From Paenibacillus sp. FSL R10-2734 (lineage in GTDB: Bacteria; Bacillota; Bacilli; Paenibacillales; Paenibacillaceae): a DNA stretch of 64,000 nt. Positions 49,289 through 58,168 of the stretch are shown here, one piece after another (the first letter of the stretch is position 1; each line of letters opens with the position of its first letter). Under the pieces are notes generated by a model that made no database searches, was not told the origin of the DNA, and saw only the letters and a list, made by a program, of their open reading frames with translations. Position numbers and translations under genes: made by a program. The stretch covers positions 2,604,001 to 2,668,000 of the forward strand of contig NZ_CP150170.1 of the NCBI RefSeq assembly GCF_037963865.1, written 5' to 3'.

Positions 49289-50149
49289 ATGGAGCTATTA
49301 ACGATTATTAAAGCTATTATTTTGGGAATTGTTGAAGGTTTGACTGAATTTGCTCCGGTATCCTCCACAGGTCATATGATTATTGTTGATGATATGTGGT
49401 TAAAATCGACAGAGTTATTTGGGCAATATACGGCTAATACTTTCAAAGTGGTTATACAATTGGGTTCTATCTTAGCGGTTGTTGTTATTTTTAGAAATAG
49501 GTTCATTGAACTGCTGGGGTTAAAGCGTTTCAGTCGCAAGCAGTTGGACCCTGTAACCGAGGAGCAGCCACAGCTCGAGAAGGGTGGACACCTTAAGCTT
49601 GCACAGGTGCTTGTAGGATTAGTGCCAGCAGGTATGCTGGGCGTTCTGTTTAACGATTATATTGACGAGCATTTATTCTCTACATCCACCGTGTTAATCG
49701 GTCTAGTAGTTGGTGCTGTATTGATGATTATTGCAGATCTATTTGGACCAAAAAAGATCCAAACGGAGAGTGTCGATCAGATTACATACAAGCAGGCACT
49801 AGGTGTTGGTCTGGTCCAATGCTTCTCGTTATGGCCGGGATTTTCACGTTCCGGGTCGACGATTTCTGGTGGTGTCCTCCTTGGTATGAGTCATCGCGCC
49901 GCTGCTGATTTCACATTTATTATGGCTGTTCCGATTATGGCAGGGGCCAGCTTACTCTCACTGATGAAGAATTGGCAATATTTCACCATGGATGCCCTAC
50001 CGTTCTTCATCGCAGGCTTTATCAGTGCCTTTGTGTTTGCGCTGTTATCGATGCGTTTCTTCCTGAAGTTGATCAACCGGATTAAGCTTTTACCGTTTGC
50101 TATATACCGGATAATACTTGCTGCAGTAGTATATTTCGTGTTTTTCTAA
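49289..50149 (+). CDS. uppP: Undecaprenyl-diphosphatase (BacA/UppP)
   Basis: 286 residues, multi-pass. Both catalytic motifs are present: the EGLTEFAPVSSTGHMI segment near the N-terminus and the P-loop-like WPGFSRSGSTISGG. It dephosphorylates undecaprenyl diphosphate, the bacitracin target, and raises bacitracin resistance. AAGGAGGAG precedes the ATG. It is the last gene of the bce cluster and ends at a strong terminator. Confidence 0.96.
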   Translation: MELLTIIKAIILGIVEGLTEFAPVSSTGHMIIVDDMWLKSTELFGQYTANTFKVVIQLGSILAVVVIFRNRFIELLGLKRFSRKQLDPVTEEQPQLEKGGHLKLAQVLVGLVPAGMLGVLFNDYIDEHLFSTSTVLIGLVVGAVLMIIADLFGPKKIQTESVDQITYKQALGVGLVQCFSLWPGFSRSGSTISGGVLLGMSHRAAADFTFIMAVPIMAGASLLSLMKNWQYFTMDALPFFIAGFISAFVFALLSMRFFLKLINRIKLLPFAIYRIILAAVVYFVFF

Positions 50150-50176
50150 ATCCGTTATAAGGAATCGATATAACAG

Positions 50177-50214
50177 AAGCCCCCGTAATCTATTGCAGAT
50201 TACGGGGGCTTTCA
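50177..50214 (+). terminator. Terminator of the bce-dedA-uppP operon
   Basis: Perfect 14-bp arms AAGCCCCCGTAATC / GATTACGGGGGCTT with an 8-base loop, then TTC. Confidence 0.92.
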
Positions 50215-50261
50215 CGTATGATGGCATCAGATTAAGACACACACTTTATTAATTATAAGGA

Positions 50262-50445
50262 GACAGGTGCTTGCCGGAAATTAGTAGTCCGGTAGGCTTA
50301 ATAGGGAAATTCGGTTCGAAGCCGATGCGGTCCCGCCACTGTAACGGAAGAGTCCATAGCAACATATGTCACTGGCAATTTACTACTGCTGGGAAGACTG
50401 CTAAGGATGTTGACACCGCTAGCCAGGAGACCTGCCTGTTTCAAC
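50262..50445 (+). ncRNA. Cobalamin riboswitch
   Basis: B12-box features in the expected order: AGGTGCTTGCC at the start, GGGAAATTCGGTTCGAAGCCG, then GCGGTCCCGCCACTGTAA, and at the 3' side AGCCAGGAGACCTGCC. It precedes metE and a terminator. When adenosyl- or methylcobalamin binds, the terminator should form and switch off this B12-independent methionine synthase (established logic of the class). Confidence 0.96.
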
Positions 50446-50506
50446 AGCACTGCTTCACCTACGGAAGATAGGAAGGTGTTAGACGTTAGCCATAGGTATA
50501 TTATGG

Positions 50507-50549
50507 GCGTCTTTCCCTTTGACTTTTTTAGGGAAGGGCGCTCTTTTTT
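50507..50549 (+). terminator. Expression-platform terminator of the cobalamin riboswitch
   Basis: Stem GCGTCTTTCCCT / AGGGAAGGGCGC (two G-U pairs) then CTCTTTTTT, 59 bases before the metE start. Confidence 0.85.
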
Positions 50550-50607
50550 ATAGGGAAGCATCAGGTATCGGGTCAAAAATTAGAAAATGGTGAAGGGGAG
50601 CTACGAA

Positions 50608-52911
50608 ATGACGAACAAAGTAAAAGTAAGCAATCTTGGATATCCAAGAATCGGGAAAAATCGCGAGTGGAAAAAAACGTTAGAAGCTTTTTGGGCAGGG
50701 AAATTAAATGAGGAAGAGTTCCGCACTGAAATGGCAGAAATTCAGCTTCAGCATTTAAAAACTCAGCAGGAGGCAGGTATTGAGCTCATTCCGGTAAATG
50801 ATTTTACATTTTACGATCATGTGTTGGATACAGCTGTAATGTTCGGGATCGTACCTCCACGTTATGTATATGATGGTGGCGACATTGGGCTTGATCTTTA
50901 TTTTGCGATGGCTAGAGGGAATGCTGAGGCTACAGCCTGCGAGATGACTAAATGGTTCAATACGAACTATCACTATATTGTTCCAGAGATCGGTGCCCAA
51001 ACGCCGCGTCTGACCGAGAATAAACCACTGGCTGCTTATCGCTTTGCCAAATCTCAGGCGGGGATTGAGGGGAAACCTGTGATCTTAGGCCTGTATACCT
51101 TCCTTAAGCTGTCAAAAGGTTTTGCATCCGCAGATATTGCGAAGATCGCCGCTCGGTTTCTTCCAGTCTACGTTCAACTGTTGCAAGAGCTGAAGCAAGA
51201 AGGGGTAAGCTGGGTACAAATCGATGAGCCCGCGATTGTTACAGGAATAAATAAAGCAGAATTAACACTGCTTAATTCGATATATACAGAAATTTCTAAC
51301 TCAGTGCCGGGCTTGAATATTATTCTGCAAACTTACTTTGAAGCGGCTGAACCGTTGGAGGCGCTGCTAGAGCTGCCAGTACAAGGCTTGGGTCTTGATT
51401 TTGTGCATGATGGTGGAGCGAATCTCGCTTCTATTGAACGGCTTGGCTGGCCAGAGGATAAGTGGCTGGGAGCGGGTATTATTGACGGACGCAACATTTG
51501 GCGCTCGGATCTGGACGCTAAGCTGCAGCTGCTAGAGAAGCTGAGTGTACATGTACCGCTTGAACGTCTTATTCTACAGCCTTCTTGCAGTTTGCTGCAT
51601 GTTCCGGTTACTGTTCAGGGTGAGGTGAAGCTGAAGACAACCGTCAAGGCTGCTTTAGCTTTCGCTAATGAGAAACTGACAGAGCTTAGTCTGATTGGCG
51701 CTGCTTTAGGAGATAACAGGGAAGCTTCTGCTGCTGCACTTGCAGCTAGTCGTGAGGCCCTTGCATCTTTCCGAGCACTTCCTGAGCGTGGGCGTAAGGA
51801 TGTAGCAGAGGAAGTTCTCAGACTTGAAGATTTGCCGGACCAACGCAGCTTGCCTTTTGCTGAGCGCTTAAAGGTACAGCAGGAGAAATGGCAGCTTCCA
51901 CTTCTACCAACGACAACGATCGGAAGCTTTCCGCAGACGGTAGAAGTGCGTCAGGCAAGGCTGAAATGGCGCAAAGGCGTATGGAATCAGGAGCGGTACG
52001 AGGGGTTCGTTCGCGAGCAGATCGCGGATGCAATCACCTTCCAAGAAAAACTGGGTCTGGATGTTCTCGTGCATGGTGAGTTCGAAAGGACGGATATGGT
52101 AGAGTTTTTCGGGGAGAAGCTGGCTGGTTACTTATTTACAAGTAATGGCTGGGTTCAATCCTACGGTTCCCGCTGCGTTAAGCCACCAGTAATTTATGCG
52201 GATATAGCTTTTATCGCGCCTATGACTGTAAAAGAAAGTGTCTATGCTCAGTCGTTGACGCAGCTTCCTGTTAAAGGCATGTTGACGGGACCCGTTACGA
52301 TTCTCAATTGGTCTTTCGTGCGTGATGATCTTAGTCGGGAAGAAGTGGCGAATCAAATTGCCTTGGCGCTCCGACATGAAGTTAAAGCTTTGGAAGATGC
52401 AGGCATAGAGATGATTCAAGTAGATGAACCCGCTATCCGCGAAGGACTTCCTTTGAAGGCTGAAGATCGTGAGGAATATTTGAATTGGGCGGTGAAGTCG
52501 TTCCGCATCGCGACGAATCATGTGAAGGCTACGACTCAAATTCATACCCACATGTGCTATAGTGAGTTCAATGACATGATAGACTCCATTTCAGCGATGG
52601 ATGCGGATGTCATCTCTATTGAGACTTCCCGTAGCCATGGGGAACTGATCGTCAGCTTTGAAGAGCAGGAATACGATAAAGGAATCGGTCTTGGTGTATA
52701 TGATATCCATAGTCCACGGGTTCCTGCTGTAGAAGAAATGACAGCTAATATTGATCGTGCGCTTCGGGTGCTGGATCCTGAACAGTTCTGGATTAACCCG
52801 GATTGCGGTCTTAAGACACGTGGCTGGCAGGAGACAGAAGATGCGCTCCGTAACATGGTAAGAGCTGCCGCTATTGCAAGGGAGAATGTAGGAGTTATTG
52901 CCTCCAAATAG
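50608..52911 (+). CDS. metE: Cobalamin-independent methionine synthase
   Basis: 767 residues, full-length two-barrel MetE. N-terminal domain: VSNLGYPRIGKNREWK. C-terminal catalytic domain starts near TTTIGSFPQTVEVRQARLKW and carries the zinc ligands His and Cys in IHTHMCYSEF and Cys in INPDCGLKTRGW. It methylates homocysteine with 5-methyltetrahydropteroyl-triglutamate. ATG 50608 is preceded by AAGGGGAG; the in-frame ATG at 50587 overlaps that site. It is controlled by the cobalamin riboswitch upstream. Confidence 0.97.
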   Translation: MTNKVKVSNLGYPRIGKNREWKKTLEAFWAGKLNEEEFRTEMAEIQLQHLKTQQEAGIELIPVNDFTFYDHVLDTAVMFGIVPPRYVYDGGDIGLDLYFAMARGNAEATACEMTKWFNTNYHYIVPEIGAQTPRLTENKPLAAYRFAKSQAGIEGKPVILGLYTFLKLSKGFASADIAKIAARFLPVYVQLLQELKQEGVSWVQIDEPAIVTGINKAELTLLNSIYTEISNSVPGLNIILQTYFEAAEPLEALLELPVQGLGLDFVHDGGANLASIERLGWPEDKWLGAGIIDGRNIWRSDLDAKLQLLEKLSVHVPLERLILQPSCSLLHVPVTVQGEVKLKTTVKAALAFANEKLTELSLIGAALGDNREASAAALAASREALASFRALPERGRKDVAEEVLRLEDLPDQRSLPFAERLKVQQEKWQLPLLPTTTIGSFPQTVEVRQARLKWRKGVWNQERYEGFVREQIADAITFQEKLGLDVLVHGEFERTDMVEFFGEKLAGYLFTSNGWVQSYGSRCVKPPVIYADIAFIAPMTVKESVYAQSLTQLPVKGMLTGPVTILNWSFVRDDLSREEVANQIALALRHEVKALEDAGIEMIQVDEPAIREGLPLKAEDREEYLNWAVKSFRIATNHVKATTQIHTHMCYSEFNDMIDSISAMDADVISIETSRSHGELIVSFEEQEYDKGIGLGVYDIHSPRVPAVEEMTANIDRALRVLDPEQFWINPDCGLKTRGWQETEDALRNMVRAAAIARENVGVIASK

Positions 52912-52934
52912 GCGAAATAAGTAATCATAAATCG

Positions 52935-52962
52935 AAGTCGGGGAATTTCTCCCTGGCTTTTT
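52935..52962 (+). terminator. Terminator of metE
   Basis: Stem AGTCGGGGA / TCCCTGGCT with wobble pairs and a short loop, then TTTTTA. Confidence 0.75.
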
Positions 52963-52974
52963 ATTTCAGCCACT

Positions 52975-52989
52975 TGATAATAATTCTCA
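52975..52989. promoter_or_regulatory. Fur-box-like sequence
   Basis: TGATAATAATTCTCA matches the 7-1-7 Fur consensus TGATAATNATTATCA at 14 of 15 positions. It lies between the convergent ends of metE and the DUF1540 gene, not at a clear promoter, so its function is doubtful. Confidence 0.35.
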
Positions 52990-53003
52990 TTCTTGATAGA
53001 ATG

Positions 53004-53037
53004 AAAAAAGAAAAGAAGGAACCGTGGAGGGTCCCTT
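53004..53037 (-). terminator. Terminator of the DUF1540 gene
   Basis: On the minus strand AAGGGACC / GGTTCCTT with a 6-base loop is followed by TCTTTTCTTTTTT. Confidence 0.8.
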
Positions 53038-53049
53038 CAAGTCATCACC

Positions 53050-53202
53050 TTATTTGCTTTCGAAAGTTTTGCAGTCTGTTTCTTCTGCACGTGTAGGTTC
53101 TTGGGAGCTGTGGAAAGCTACGAAGATAGAATCAGCACTGCATTTGTTCTCTTCTGCCCAGTGGGTGCAGGAGTTAACTTCACAAATTACGTCTTTTGCC
53201 AT
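53050..53202 (-). CDS. DUF1540 domain protein
   Basis: 50 residues, MAKDVICEVNSCTHWAEENK and on, with four cysteines in the C-x5-C-x8-C...DC arrangement of DUF1540, a small probable metal-binding protein of spore formers. GGGGAGGTGA lies 8 bases before the ATG. A terminator follows the stop. It is too short for a usual length cut-off and would be missed by a simple ORF search; an overlapping + strand open frame is its shadow. Confidence 0.88.
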   Translation of the reverse strand: MAKDVICEVNSCTHWAEENKCSADSIFVAFHSSQEPTRAEETDCKTFESK

Positions 53203-53465
53203 GAGGGTTCACCTCCCCTTGTAGTGATAGACAGCATCATTTAATGAACTGCTCTGTTCAGCAAGGTGGAGCTTGTCCGAACAGAATCGTACCGCGCCCT
53301 CATTCATTATGAATAGAGGGTATTTGGTGTTTTCTGTATAATTAGACGAGGTAATTGTATCAAATAAAGAGCATGTAAGCAAACGGTTATTTAATAACAA
53401 TAAAAGTGACAAAATTATGCAAATAATTATGAATAACTCATTTGGTGTAATTACGGAGTGGACCT

Positions 53466-53543
53466 ATGCCAATGTTCACAAGTCGCAGAAATGCGGCTCT
53501 TTTTCTGTTTAGAGAGCATAAAATTAAGGGGAATTGCTTTTGA
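53466..53543 (+). CDS. Possible 25-residue peptide (first of a coupled pair)
   Basis: ATG 53466, with ACGGAG about 8 bases upstream, encodes MPMFTSRRNAALFLFREHK and six more residues. Its TGA overlaps the TTG of the next small frame. It lies in a 480-base gap that otherwise shows only AT-rich DNA. Not recognised. Confidence 0.3.
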   Translation: MPMFTSRRNAALFLFREHKIKGNCF

Positions 53544-53641
53544 TTCCATTTTCCAGTGCAACCTTCCAAGTTTTGGAACGTCATAGTAAAGAGTACGGAA
53601 GAGATCTGCTTAGAACAAGACATTCCGTAACGATATTATGA
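53540..53641 (+). CDS. Possible 33-residue peptide (second of a coupled pair)
   Basis: TTG 53540 with AAGGGG about 8 bases upstream encodes a basic, polar peptide beginning MIPFSSATFQVLERHSKEYG. Start and stop of the neighbouring frame overlap (TTGA), as in coupled genes. It ends 42 bases before the DUF4349 lipoprotein gene. Not recognised. Confidence 0.3.
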   Translation: MIPFSSATFQVLERHSKEYGRDLLRTRHSVTIL

Positions 53642-53683
53642 TCCGTGTAAACGGTATCTACTACATTTTTTGGAGGAATGAGA

Positions 53684-54817
53684 ATGCGCAAATGGGGTCT
53701 GCATTACTTATGTTTATTAATTCTTGCGGTGGTCTTGGCGGGTTGTGGCTCAGCGGATGATAGCAATTCGGCGGCGGATAGTTTGGCGAAGCAAAATAGT
53801 AGTATGAGTAATGATGCAGCAGCAAAGACAGAAACTGAAAGCGCGATGGCCTCAACCGCGAATCAGAGTACCTCGGCGGCACCTGCAACAGAAGCAGGCG
53901 GCAATGAAGACTCAGCAGTAAAGGGCTCGACATCAGAGAATACGAATCAAGCAAGTGCAGGATTTACTGGTAGTGATGTAGTAGCGGGTTTGAATAAGAA
54001 GCTGATCTATAAAGCCAATCTTATCATGGAAGTAGAAGACTACGGAAAAGCTCAGACTGAAATTCGTAATATGGTAACGATGGCCAATGGATATATTATT
54101 GAGTTTAATGAAAATATGTCGCAATACGAGCAGGGTGGAACGTTTATCCTTAAGGTGCCTGCCTCCGGGTTCTCACCTTTTCTGAATAATCTGGAGAAAG
54201 TAAAACATGAATCCCTACAGCGAAGTATCCAAGGTCAGGATGTTTCTGAAGAGTATGTTGATCTGGAGTCGCGTCTGAAGGCAAAGCAACTAATGGAAGC
54301 TCAATATACAGAGTTTATGAAAAAAGCAACGAAATCCACTGATCTGGTCGCCTTCGCGAACGAGCTTGGTTCCATACAGGAAACTATTGAGCAGATTAAA
54401 GGTAGAATGCGCTATATAAATCAGAATGTATCCTTCTCTACGGTAGAGCTGAGGGTGTATCAGACAGATGAAAGCATGGCTGTCAAAGAGAAGGAGAAGC
54501 AAGGACCGTTACTGGAACGTGCTTCTGATGCTCTAAATGGAAGCTTGAATGCGTTATCGGTTATGTTTCAGTGGATTGTCGTTATCCTTGCAGGAGCATT
54601 ACCAATATTAATAGGGGCAGCCATTATTTTAGCCATTGTTTTAGTTTCCCGCAAAAATATACGTGAGCGGCGGGAGCAGCAGACACAGCGGATTCGTCAA
54701 GGAAATAAGGAACTTAAGAGAGAGCAAGTTATCCCTATGGCAACAGAGCCTAAGGAGATAATTTTAGAGGATGATCAGAAGGCTAGTGAGGATTCAGAGG
54801 ACTCGAAGAAAGAATAG
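53684..54817 (+). CDS. DUF4349 lipoprotein
   Basis: 377 residues. Lipoprotein signal peptide with lipobox VLAGC; a Ser/Ala/Asn-rich linker to about residue 95; DUF4349 domain (KLIYKANLIMEVEDYGKAQ, FILKVPASGFSPFLNNLE, EEYVDLESRLKAKQLMEAQY); a coiled-coil-like segment; a membrane helix near the C-terminus (IVVILAGALPILIGAAIILAI) and an acidic cytoplasmic tail. It is probably envelope-anchored at both ends; function unknown. GGAGGAATGAGA places the start at the second ATG. Confidence 0.88.
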   Translation: MRKWGLHYLCLLILAVVLAGCGSADDSNSAADSLAKQNSSMSNDAAAKTETESAMASTANQSTSAAPATEAGGNEDSAVKGSTSENTNQASAGFTGSDVVAGLNKKLIYKANLIMEVEDYGKAQTEIRNMVTMANGYIIEFNENMSQYEQGGTFILKVPASGFSPFLNNLEKVKHESLQRSIQGQDVSEEYVDLESRLKAKQLMEAQYTEFMKKATKSTDLVAFANELGSIQETIEQIKGRMRYINQNVSFSTVELRVYQTDESMAVKEKEKQGPLLERASDALNGSLNALSVMFQWIVVILAGALPILIGAAIILAIVLVSRKNIRERREQQTQRIRQGNKELKREQVIPMATEPKEIILEDDQKASEDSEDSKKE

Positions 54818-54821
54818 CCCT

Positions 54822-54872
54822 ACAAGAAGAAACGGTTGTCATCCTTAAAGGACGACAACCGTTTCTTCTTGT
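54822..54872. terminator. Bidirectional terminator
   Basis: Perfect 19-bp arms beginning ACAAGAAGAAACGG and ending CCGTTTCTTCTTGT with a 13-base loop, between the convergent DUF4349 and msrAB genes. Confidence 0.93.
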
Positions 54873-54889
54873 GTGCAGATGATTGTTGA

Positions 54890-55876
54890 TTAGGCAGACT
54901 GGAAGAGTACGCGATACTCCCCGTATCCTTCCTTCTCCAAATCCTCTTTCGGAATAAATCTTAGCGCCGCTGAATTTATGCAATAGCGTAAACCGTTTTC
55001 CCCTGGACCATCGTCGAAGACATGGCCTAGATGGGAATCTGCAACTTTGCTGCGCACTTCTGTGCGGACCATCAAATGGCTGAGGTCTGTCTTTTCCTTT
55101 ACAGCGTAGTCCTGGATTGGACGAGTAAAGCTTGGCCAGCCGCAACCGGAGTCGTATTTATCCTGCGAGCTGAATAAAGGCTCGCCAGATACGATGTCAA
55201 CATAGATTCCTTCTCCGTGGTGATCCCAGAAATCATTCCGGAAAGGAGATTCTGTAGCACTATTCTGAGTAACTTCATATTGAAGTGGCGTTAGACGTTC
55301 TTTTAAGCTTTGTTTGTCCTCTTTATGTGTCCAGTGGGTTTCGATAAAATCCTCTCGACCAGAACCTTTACGGTAACGTTTGTAGTGGCCTGGATTCTTA
55401 CGATGGTAGCCCTGATGATATTCTTCGGCAGGATAGAAGGTAACTGCCGGGAGGATTGGGGTTACAATCGGGCTAGAGAATCTGCCGCTTTCTTGCAGAG
55501 CTGCCTTGGAAGCTTCTGCTTGTTGTTTTTGTTCCTCCGAATGGGTAAAGATCGCTGTTCCATAGGAAGTCCCGCGATCATGGAATTGTCCACCTGCATC
55601 GGTAGGGTCGATTTGCTGCCAGAACAGCTCAAGCAGCTTGCTGTATGGGAAAATATCTGGGTTGAACGTAATTTGTACGGCTTCAACATGTCCTGTAGTT
55701 TCAGAGCAAACCTCTTCATAGGTCGGGTTTACTGTATGTCCGCCGGTATAGCCGGAGATGACACTAATGATACCTGGCAGTTCCTCGAACGGCGAGACCA
55801 TGCACCAAAAGCATCCACCTGCAAAGGTTGCTTTTTCTGTCTTGGTATTTATATGGTTAGTCTGATGTTCACTCAA
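54890..55876 (-). CDS. msrAB: Fused peptide methionine sulfoxide reductase MsrA-MsrB
   Basis: About 328 residues. The MsrA domain (about 15-165) has the catalytic cysteine in [14 protein letters not shown]. The MsrB domain (about 185-325) has DSGCGWPSF and the catalytic cysteine in [13 protein letters not shown]. The usual CxxC zinc pairs of MsrB are absent, so this is the zinc-free type. It repairs both S- and R-sulfoxides of methionine in proteins. TTG 55876 lies 6 bases after GGAGGG; the longer start at 55903 has no site. Confidence 0.93.
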   Translation of the reverse strand: MSEHQTNHINTKTEKATFAGGCFWCMVSPFEELPGIISVISGYTGGHTVNPTYEEVCSETTGHVEAVQITFNPDIFPYSKLLELFWQQIDPTDAGGQFHDRGTSYGTAIFTHSEEQKQQAEASKAALQESGRFSSPIVTPILPAVTFYPAEEYHQGYHRKNPGHYKRYRKGSGREDFIETHWTHKEDKQSLKERLTPLQYEVTQNSATESPFRNDFWDHHGEGIYVDIVSGEPLFSSQDKYDSGCGWPSFTRPIQDYAVKEKTDLSHLMVRTEVRSKVADSHLGHVFDDGPGENGLRYCINSAALRFIPKEDLEKEGYGEYRVLFQSA

Positions 55877-55981
55877 TAATATCCCTCCATTCACATAATG
55901 CAATTAAATAGATCACAATTCAATTATAAAGTAAATATCAACCGCCTGCCAGCTTGCGCCAAATAAGTTCTTTCGCTATCT

Positions 55982-56596
55982 TCAATTCTTCGCTTCTTGT
56001 GAGCGAGGACGCAAGCTTAATCCAGCAATAATTAGTACAACGGCATAGACGATGATGGCCGTAATTGCGCTTCCGGGATTCTGCAGCAGTTGATCCCCGA
56101 GGAAGGCGTATAAGGCAATCCCTGGTATTTTTCCTATCCCTGTAGCTGCAATATAGCTCCAAAAAGGTAGGCCAGCGGCACCAGCGTAGATGTTAACCGC
56201 TGTTTGAGGAATGATCGGCACCAGACGTGCTAGGACAATTGAAGCGAAAGGTCGTCGCTCTATGCCTGCTGTGAACTTTTCGAGCGCGGGAATGGAGGCT
56301 AAATAAGCTCTCGCTTGTCTTTGAAATAAGAACTTCACAACACCAAAAAGGATTGCGGCAGCAAGATTTGTAGCTAGCCAGCAGATCAAAGCCCCCATTA
56401 GACTTCCGTATGCATAACCGAAGAATCCGATGACAGCCTTGTAAGGTACAACTGGAAACAAGGCCAGTAAAGTTGCAATCCCTATGGAACTGAAAAAATT
56501 ATGATCCTCTTTCATCCAGCTAAGGATGTCATATCTGTAGATAAACGCAAGGGTTGTGCCCGAAACATAAAGAATAATCGAGAACCATTTTTTCAT
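55982..56596 (-). CDS. TVP38/TMEM64-family (VTT domain) membrane protein
   Basis: About 204 residues, several membrane helices. The VTT pattern is seen in GFFGYAYGSLMGALICWL, the basic ARLVPIIPQTAVNIYAGAAG motif and a conserved GKIPG. It is a distant relative of DedA; some family members move lipids across membranes. The start is uncertain: ATG 56596 (AAGGGG upstream) or 56623. Divergent from the oxidoreductase gene. Confidence 0.87.
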   Translation of the reverse strand: MKKWFSIILYVSGTTLAFIYRYDILSWMKEDHNFFSSIGIATLLALFPVVPYKAVIGFFGYAYGSLMGALICWLATNLAAAILFGVVKFLFQRQARAYLASIPALEKFTAGIERRPFASIVLARLVPIIPQTAVNIYAGAAGLPFWSYIAATGIGKIPGIALYAFLGDQLLQNPGSAITAIIVYAVVLIIAGLSLRPRSQEAKN

Positions 56597-56759
56597 AGAT
56601 AATATGCCCCTTCTTCCACTCATTCATCTCATCATACGGGATAAGAAGTAAATATTGAAGTGGAGATCAATTGGTCAGGGAATGAGAAGCAGGTATAATA
56701 GCATTTGTAGAGAACAATGAAAAAGAAAGAGTTCTTGAAGTCAAGAGGGGGATAGATCA

Positions 56760-57695
56760 GTGATTACACCTGAACGTAAAAGAGTCGCTATTGTCGGAAT
56801 TGGCAATATTGCGCGCAAAGTATATTTGCCACTGCTCTCTCAGCATGATCATGCGGAGGTAGTTGGAGTTCTCAGTCATTCGCCGACAACGGTGGAGCAG
56901 GCCGTTCATACCTACCGTTTTCCTAAAGGTACGACGAATTTGGAAGAGCTAATATCATGGGATCTGGATGCAGTATTTGTACATAGCCCAACGACTACTC
57001 ATTATGATATAGTAACAAAATGTCTCGAACGTGGGATTTCGGTATATGTAGATAAGCCACTTTCCTATGATCTTGAAGCGTCCAGAAGGATGGCAGAGCT
57101 AGCACAAGATAAAGGACTTCTGTTAGGAGTGGGCTTTAATCGTCGTTTTGCTCCTATGTATGTCATGGCCAAGCAATGGCTTGAGGAAGCCGGTGGAATT
57201 AGTCATTGCAGTGCGATTAAACATCGAACGAAGCTACAGACAGGCAGTAGCCGCGAAACCGTGCATGATGATCTGATCCATATGCTTGATTTATTGTTGT
57301 GGTTGTGCGGAGATGATTATGATCTGCTTCGTAGTCATCTTCAATCTAGTACAGATGGTCGTCTGATTCAGGCATCTGGAATGCTCGGCTGGAAGCATGA
57401 CGCAGTAGGAATGTACAGCATGGTTCGTGAAGCTGGTGTGGATTTGGAGAAGCTTGAGCTACACGGAAATGGCAGATCGGTGGAAGTAGTGGACCTGGAC
57501 AAGGCTGTACTTTACGAAAAGGATGTCTTGCCGAATATTCAAAGCTTTGGAAGCTGGGATACTGTGCTGGATAGAAGAGGTTTTAGTGGAGTGGTGAGCT
57601 ATTTTTTAAACAACATAAATACACCGGAGCAATGCAGCATTGCTGCTTCAGCGGTACTGCCTAGTCATACGCTGGCGGCAGAGCTTGCTGAATGA
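56760..57695 (+). CDS. Gfo/Idh/MocA family oxidoreductase
   Basis: 311 residues, GTG start after AGAGGGGGATA. Rossmann motif VAIVGIGNIARKVYLPLL; the usual EKP catalytic segment is DKP here (VYVDKPLSYDLEA); histidine-containing site DDLIHMLDLLLWL. MviM-like; substrate unknown. It is unrelated in position to the sugar operon at 17 kb. The next small gene starts 25 bases later, probably in the same transcript. Confidence 0.9.
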   Translation: MITPERKRVAIVGIGNIARKVYLPLLSQHDHAEVVGVLSHSPTTVEQAVHTYRFPKGTTNLEELISWDLDAVFVHSPTTTHYDIVTKCLERGISVYVDKPLSYDLEASRRMAELAQDKGLLLGVGFNRRFAPMYVMAKQWLEEAGGISHCSAIKHRTKLQTGSSRETVHDDLIHMLDLLLWLCGDDYDLLRSHLQSSTDGRLIQASGMLGWKHDAVGMYSMVREAGVDLEKLELHGNGRSVEVVDLDKAVLYEKDVLPNIQSFGSWDTVLDRRGFSGVVSYFLNNINTPEQCSIAASAVLPSHTLAAELAE

Positions 57696-57720
57696 GGTCT
57701 CCAAGAAAGGAGAAGAATAT

Positions 57721-58044
57721 ATGGAGGATAACCGTAAATCAGTAGAAGAACAGATTATCGAAAGCTATAAGCGTGAAGAAGAGATGATGATTCTTGTATT
57801 CGCCCAGTGGTGTGTAAATAATGGACTCGATCCACATGCCCTATATTTGCAGGCCTATCCGCAGCAAGAAGGGAATGAGGCCTTGCGTAAGGCGCTTGCC
57901 CTTACGGTTTCCGCGGAGGAAGCGGGGGATATTTCTGATGACACTGTTCTAGGCGTACTTTCTTTATTTGGGAATGATGACTTGGCTCAAATCGTGACAG
58001 AAGCGATTACCCAAAGGGTATCTAAAGAGCGCGCAGGGGATTGA
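57721..58044 (+). CDS. Hypothetical protein
   Basis: 107 residues, acidic and helical, not recognised. AAAGGAG lies before ATG 57721; the longer open frame upstream overlaps the oxidoreductase gene and is rejected. No signal peptide or membrane helix. Likely cotranscribed with the oxidoreductase. Confidence 0.7.
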   Translation: MEDNRKSVEEQIIESYKREEEMMILVFAQWCVNNGLDPHALYLQAYPQQEGNEALRKALALTVSAEEAGDISDDTVLGVLSLFGNDDLAQIVTEAITQRVSKERAGD

Positions 58045-58127
58045 CAGTGGGGATATAATAATAAAGTGTGATGAACTTTTTTTGGTAAACGATGTTCATC
58101 ATGGTTAAAATGTGTTAATATTATATA

Positions 58128-58142
58128 TACTAACTAATAGTA
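58128..58142. promoter_or_regulatory. Operator-like dyad upstream of the HxlR gene
   Basis: TACTA-N5-TAGTA lies 27 bases before the start codon, overlapping an AT-rich -10 region. It resembles the TACTA...TAGTA operators of YodB/HxlR-type repressors and suggests autoregulation. Confidence 0.5.
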
Positions 58143-58168
58143 AGTTTTGCTAGTGAGAGGTGAGAACA

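Noticed and set aside
53024..53224. Plus-strand 66-codon open frame
   Set aside because: It is the complement of the DUF1540 gene, which has a clear domain, ribosome binding site and terminator.
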